Part shown: positions 60,111-64,000 of the stretch, piece after piece
Layout: each line of letters opens with the position of its first letter
Position numbering within the stretch: position 1 is the first letter of the stretch
Origin: Chlamydiia bacterium
GTDB lineage: Bacteria > Chlamydiota > Chlamydiia > Chlamydiales > GCA-2402025
Direction: 5' to 3'
Assembly: GCA_030427725.1 (NCBI GenBank)
Contig: JAUICV010000002.1
Coordinates: 200,436 to 264,435 of the forward strand
DNA length: 64,000 nt
Notes under the pieces: generated by a model
Seen by the model: the letters and a program-made list of their open reading frames with translations, nothing else
Database searches by the model: none
Told to the model about the DNA's origin: nothing
Made by a program: the position numbers and the translations under genes

Positions 60111-62451
60111 TATTACCAAACAGTAACTTGAAGCTATTTTCGAAAATTTTTCTCTTTTTATTTTTTTTTGCCGCTTCAACTTCTATAAGGAATTCAGGCA
60201 AATCACCGGGTCTTTTTTTTAGCTCTTCATATCTAAACTTATCTAATTCATCTTTCGAATCTTGAAGAACTTTTGGCGTGATAAAGATAATCATTTCAGT
60301 AAACTCATCGGTCAGTCTTGACGTACCAAACAGTTTAGCTATACCTGGAATTTCCCCAAGAAACGGGATTTTTTCGGTGTTATCTTCTCCAGATTTTTTT
60401 CTAAGACCACCTAAAATTATGGTCTCTCCATCTAAAACCCTCACTTGGTTTTCAATCGAACGTCTATTAACTTTAGGTCTATCATTGATATCAGAATTTA
60501 TCGTATCAAAATTAACATGAGTCTCTAAAGTGATAAAACGTCTTTCATCTTCGTCATCTATTCGGGGCTCATGTACTGTCGGTGTCATAACAATGTTGAT
60601 ACCATACTGATTTCTCGTGAACGAGTTCTCGAAGGTGATACCACCGCTTCCCATGTCAATTGGTGCGGCACCATTGTTGATAGACAACTCTTCAACAATA
60701 GAAACTTTCGCTGGAACTTGATTAACTGTCGTGACAGATGGAGAGGCATTGATTCTAATATCTTCTTGAGCCATTAGAAAATTATAAGCTACATCAAAAG
60801 CTGGAAAAGATGATGATTTAGGTCTCGTAATTAGAAATTGCAAAATCCCTTTTGCAGCATTACCTACTTGAGAATCATACTGGACACCTGTTTGCCTTTG
60901 TCCGCTAGCATAACTTCCAAGCTTTAGAACATTTAGACCAAAATTATTTTTATTTTTTATGACCTTTTCAAATAGAAGAACTTCCATATGGACCATCTTC
61001 TTCGGAACATCAAGTTTTTTTAGAAGGTCTTTGATCTTATCTAAAGTATCTCGCCGAACCACCATCATAATCGAGCCAGTCTTCACATATGGAATAAAGT
61101 TGAAATTACCCGATTTTTTTTTCTGATCCTCTATTGTTCCTGTACCAACAACTGGCGCATTTACAGTAAGCGGCGGAGCTTGAGGTCCATAAGTATATGC
61201 TGGTTGAGGAAACTCTAAATTGAGATCAGGAGAAAGAGGCGGAAATTCTCGATCTGCTAGCTCTTTTTCTCCCTGATTAGTCCCCGAAAGAATAAGTGAT
61301 AGATAAACTCTCTCTAAGACATTTGCTACATCTACCGGATCTGAGTGTCTGCAGGTATACCAAAATACCGTCATTTCACAAGGGTTTGTAATCTGACTCT
61401 CAGTTTCTAAAATCACTTCCTCTGCTTTTCTAACCATGTCTTTTTGACCAACTAAAACGATAGACGCTTCATGAGATAAGGTCATAATGCTCAAATCTTC
61501 AGAGCCTCTAGGCATAGCCAGCCTATTTCGATCTGAAAGATCCCCAAAATAAGCCTTCAACACTTTTTCCATATCTTTTGGAGTCATCTTTTTAAGGGGG
61601 AATACTTTAGTAACTTTTTCAGACTCTTGTTCCCAAACAGCATCATATAAAGAGATCAGCTTTTCTATTTCTTCTTTCATCGAGACTATTGCAACTTTGT
61701 ATCCCACTTGATAAATAAATGTTTTTTTGGGATCTCTGAACCTTTCAAAAAAGTAAGTCACACTTTTTGCTTGCTCTGGTCGAGGATTGAAAATAAAAAT
61801 CATCCTTGTATGTGATGGTATCTTTTTCAAATCCTCTATCTTATTAGTGATAGCTGAAACTGCTGTTAAATCTTGTTTAAGGATATAGAGCTGCCGCGCG
61901 TAAGGATTAAGCTTTTTTATTCCTATCCCATTTTGAGCCAACATTATTTCCAATAACTCACTCCAGGACTCTCTAGGAACTGGCAATGATGAGTGCAAGT
62001 TTAGTTTCATTGCACGCATCTCTGGAGGAATTACGTAGAGATGATCTGCTGCTCCATATTCCATAATAACTTGGGGCAGCGTTGTTTCTTCTTGATCCCA
62101 AAACCCAAAGTTATCTTCATCTTGCTTTGCTTCACTAGCAAACGTTTCTTTCCAATCTTTCTCTGTGTTTTGCAGGGAACTTTTTAAGGAATTGATCTCT
62201 GATAGTAAAGCGCTATATTGCTTTTGTTCAGCTTTACTTTCATGTAACTCATTGACAAGCTCATATTTTGCTTCGAGCTCAGATTTTAGATATTTGATCT
62301 GATTATTAAGCTGGCTTAGCTTATTTTCTAAGGAGCCCGACTGTTTTTGTTCAGCGAGCGCAGAAAGCTTTTTCTCTTCTATTGTTTGAGAGCTCAAAGG
62401 AATATGCAAAAGAGTGCTGCATAAAATCAGTAGTTTAATCAATCTTTTCAT
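60088..62451 (-). CDS. gspD: Type II secretion secretin GspD
   Basis: 787 residues. The signal peptide is about 1-21 (KLLILCSTLLHIPLSS). A coiled coil spans about 28-90 before the N-domains, which is unusual for GspD. The N0-N3 domains contain 'VFPLKKMTPKDMEKVLKAYFGD', 'YTCRHSDPVDVANVLERVYLSL' (split) and 'GSIMMVVRRDTLDKIKDLLKKLD'. The secretin core shows 'VQYDSQVG', 'NASPSVTTVNQVPAKV', 'VRVLDGETIILGGL' and 'IPFLGEIPGIAKLFG'. It forms the outer-membrane gate. Second gene of the operon. Confidence 0.94.
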   Translation of the reverse strand: MKRLIKLLILCSTLLHIPLSSQTIEEKKLSALAEQKQSGSLENKLSQLNNQIKYLKSELEAKYELVNELHESKAEQKQYSALLSEINSLKSSLQNTEKDWKETFASEAKQDEDNFGFWDQEETTLPQVIMEYGAADHLYVIPPEMRAMKLNLHSSLPVPRESWSELLEIMLAQNGIGIKKLNPYARQLYILKQDLTAVSAITNKIEDLKKIPSHTRMIFIFNPRPEQAKSVTYFFERFRDPKKTFIYQVGYKVAIVSMKEEIEKLISLYDAVWEQESEKVTKVFPLKKMTPKDMEKVLKAYFGDLSDRNRLAMPRGSEDLSIMTLSHEASIVLVGQKDMVRKAEEVILETESQITNPCEMTVFWYTCRHSDPVDVANVLERVYLSLILSGTNQGEKELADREFPPLSPDLNLEFPQPAYTYGPQAPPLTVNAPVVGTGTIEDQKKKSGNFNFIPYVKTGSIMMVVRRDTLDKIKDLLKKLDVPKKMVHMEVLLFEKVIKNKNNFGLNVLKLGSYASGQRQTGVQYDSQVGNAAKGILQFLITRPKSSSFPAFDVAYNFLMAQEDIRINASPSVTTVNQVPAKVSIVEELSINNGAAPIDMGSGGITFENSFTRNQYGINIVMTPTVHEPRIDDEDERRFITLETHVNFDTINSDINDRPKVNRRSIENQVRVLDGETIILGGLRKKSGEDNTEKIPFLGEIPGIAKLFGTSRLTDEFTEMIIFITPKVLQDSKDELDKFRYEELKKRPGDLPEFLIEVEAAKKNKKRKIFENSFKLLFGNNDSVFKN

Positions 62452-62454
62452 AAT

Positions 62455-63819
62455 CTATAAGTTATGCGTATACCTCAGTAATTCTTCATCCTCGTCATCG
62501 AAGTCATCTGGATCAAAATCTTCATCAAAGTCTTCTTCTTTTGAATCGGCCATTTTGGTCGAGATTCCATTTTTCTTAGAGTGCAATTGATTGTTTTTTT
62601 TCTTCTTCGAAATCGGTATACGAACGGTCTGATAATGTGTTCGCATTGCATCAAAAAGCCTTCCTTTTAAAACACAAGAACCTTGTTTTTTTTCAATCCT
62701 ATCAAAAACAAACAGTTCTCCCTTCAACTTTAAAGCCAAATATTTTTCTAGCTCATCAAATTTTTTTAAAACTTTCCAACCGCTAGAAGTTTTTAAAATC
62801 CAGTCTCCTTCTTTCAAAAGAGCTGTTTTTTTCCCCAGCTTACACGTTATTCGAGATGAGCTCCTTTGCCTAATTTTTGAAAATTCCTTTTCCAAAGAGC
62901 TCTCTAAAGCGCTTGACCTTTTAACAGAAAGTGCTATTTTTTTGGAAAAAACTCCTGAACAATCCCAAAATATCATCTTTGCTTGCGAACCAGAAAGTTG
63001 ATCAATCAAAGCTATAGGGTAAGATGAAGTTTTTTCATTGTTCTTAGGCTTTCTCCAAACTCCTCCATCCCACACTAACAAGGTGTTGTCTTTGATATAT
63101 ATAAAGTCTGGAGAATCTAAATCAAAGGCTAAGCGATATGAATTTTTTTCATAAAGAGGGTCTTCTGAACCATAAACGTCAAAAAATTTATCTGAAGACC
63201 AAAAACTCGCTGTCTCAAAGCGTCTCATCCACACCCTACTATCAATATGTCTCGCGACAAACTCTTTAGGCACCTCTTGCTCATCTAGAGAAAAGACTTG
63301 CTTTGCGTCACAAATACTTTTGCTTTCTTTATCACTCATTGAAAAACAAGCTTTTACGATCAAGTGACTGCTTGAAGCCTTCTCGATTTCAATCCAAAAT
63401 GGGGTTGGAGCATTTGAAAATACAATCTGAGAATTTTGAATATACTTTAGAAAGTATTTGTAATGCGCTTTTAGATAATAAGGTCCCTTAGTCTCTTGAA
63501 GCCCTACTAGATACATAGTACTTGATGGATCCTTATCAGGCCTAGTATTTCCCCCATAGAATCTGAGAGCTTTTCTCAAATCTTCCATGAAAACGTTTTG
63601 GAAGTCCTGTTTTAACTCAAGTGTTTTATAGTCCTTATATTCAAACTGATAAGATTTTTTTTCTGCAATAGCTTCGCTTTTTTCCACCGCTTTTTCATGA
63701 GATCGAAAGGCCATCCATAATGCAGAGATGACTAAAAATACACAAAGACACGTAAGAATGACAAAAGATAGTGAATATAATCTCTGTAGACGAAAAAATG
63801 AAAACTTTTGACCAAACAA
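62455..63819 (-). CDS. One-TM protein at head of the type II secretion operon (GspC-position)
   Basis: 454 residues. The start is TTG at 63819; there is no ATG before the TM helix (about 18-42, SLSFVILTCLCVFLVISALWMAF). A mostly periplasmic part follows, with 'YGGNTRPDK', 'FWIEIEKASSSHLIVKACFSMSD' and a late pair 'LKEGDWILKTSSGWKVLKKFDELEKYLALKLKGELFVFD' (in parts), then a Lys-rich segment and an acidic tail (DEDFDPDDFDDEDEE). No family recognised. Its place directly before gspD, with 3 nt between them, and its topology suggest a GspC- or GspL/M-like partner of the secretin. Confidence 0.65.
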   Translation of the reverse strand: MFGQKFSFFRLQRLYSLSFVILTCLCVFLVISALWMAFRSHEKAVEKSEAIAEKKSYQFEYKDYKTLELKQDFQNVFMEDLRKALRFYGGNTRPDKDPSSTMYLVGLQETKGPYYLKAHYKYFLKYIQNSQIVFSNAPTPFWIEIEKASSSHLIVKACFSMSDKESKSICDAKQVFSLDEQEVPKEFVARHIDSRVWMRRFETASFWSSDKFFDVYGSEDPLYEKNSYRLAFDLDSPDFIYIKDNTLLVWDGGVWRKPKNNEKTSSYPIALIDQLSGSQAKMIFWDCSGVFSKKIALSVKRSSALESSLEKEFSKIRQRSSSRITCKLGKKTALLKEGDWILKTSSGWKVLKKFDELEKYLALKLKGELFVFDRIEKKQGSCVLKGRLFDAMRTHYQTVRIPISKKKKNNQLHSKKNGISTKMADSKEEDFDEDFDPDDFDDEDEELLRYTHNL

Positions 63820-63911
63820 CTCTCTAAGCCTTACTCGGTTGCTTTCAAGAATCCTCAGAGTCTATTACATCCCTTGAATTTGTGCAAAGGAAACAATCCT
63901 CAAACACATCT

Positions 63912-63917
63912 ATTATA
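63912..63917 (-). promoter_or_regulatory. Consensus -10 box upstream of the gsp operon
   Basis: TATAAT on the minus strand in a very AT-rich region. The -35 side (TACATT at 17 nt) is poor, so this is only a candidate. The last ~180 nt of the window hold no gene. Confidence 0.35.
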
Positions 63918-64000
63918 TTTGCAAAAATATATTTAATGTATTAGTTTTTAAGTAAGGGGATATTAATAATATAACCGATTCTTTTTTTGTTTTTATACAA

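Noticed and set aside
1..64000. tRNA, rRNA, insertion sequences, integrases or attachment sites
   Set aside because: I looked through the gene-free stretches and product list and saw no cloverleaf, rRNA core sequence, transposase, integrase or flanking inverted repeats.

Overview
The window looks like a piece of chromosome from a chlamydia-like intracellular bacterium (phylum Chlamydiota, an 'environmental' lineage rather than Chlamydia itself). The evidence is gene content and order: sdhC-sdhA-sdhB next to tatD; exbB-exbD-TolA-like-tolB-pal-LysM lipoprotein; a gspD-E-F-G-H type II secretion block preceded by a one-TM protein; and mnmG and lplA a few kb apart. As I remember the Chlamydia trachomatis map, these are its recognisable neighbourhoods, here loosened by inserted accessory genes. 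The DNA is AT-rich. I see no rRNA, tRNA, insertion sequence or CRISPR array. I cannot name the genus from sequence alone.

Layout. 1-12.7 kb is accessory: a truncated and a complete member of a family of secreted beta-rich proteins (a third copy is at 20.7 kb), a eukaryote-like sphingosine-1-phosphate lyase homologue, and a giant RHS/YD-repeat protein. The RHS protein ends in an alpha/beta-hydrolase-like domain and is followed, with ATGA overlap, by three tandem paralogous membrane-anchored proteins. I read this as a toxin with candidate immunity proteins. 12.8-17.0 kb holds an MHS-type transporter facing a methyltransferase, an unrecognised enzyme-like protein and a secreted protein with an internal duplication. 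17.2-24.9 kb runs from a 29-residue ribosomal-type basic peptide and mnmG to lplA, with small, mostly unrecognised genes between them. Two of these stand out: one with perfect 24-bp tandem repeats, and one degenerate receiver-GGDEF protein. 24.9-26.4 kb contains a probable structured RNA on the minus strand and an exostosin-like glycosyltransferase whose start sits directly after a T11G8 homopolymer.

26.4-43.5 kb is mostly core: succinate dehydrogenase and tatD (minus strand), then two divergent leucine-rich-repeat genes, one of them an F-box/LRR effector candidate, then the Tol-Pal envelope operon, an OmpR-type response regulator, a divergent MFS protein, a glycine-zipper lipoprotein and a TPR membrane protein. 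43.6-50.3 kb has a large periplasmic TPR protein, a secreted vWA-domain protein and rsmD. On the minus strand follow a secreted MORN-type repeat protein, an 1121-residue protein I do not recognise, and the type II secretion operon, which continues to about 63.8 kb.

How the genes fit together. Sdh feeds the respiratory chain. Tol-Pal with the LysM lipoprotein ties the outer membrane to the inner membrane during division. The type II system is a plausible exit route for the many signal-peptide proteins in the window. The S1P lyase, F-box/LRR and LRR proteins look aimed at a eukaryotic host. The RHS locus may act against other bacteria or the host. Starts were moved from the longest reading frame where a ribosome-binding site or signal peptide argued for it. 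All family assignments are by eye.
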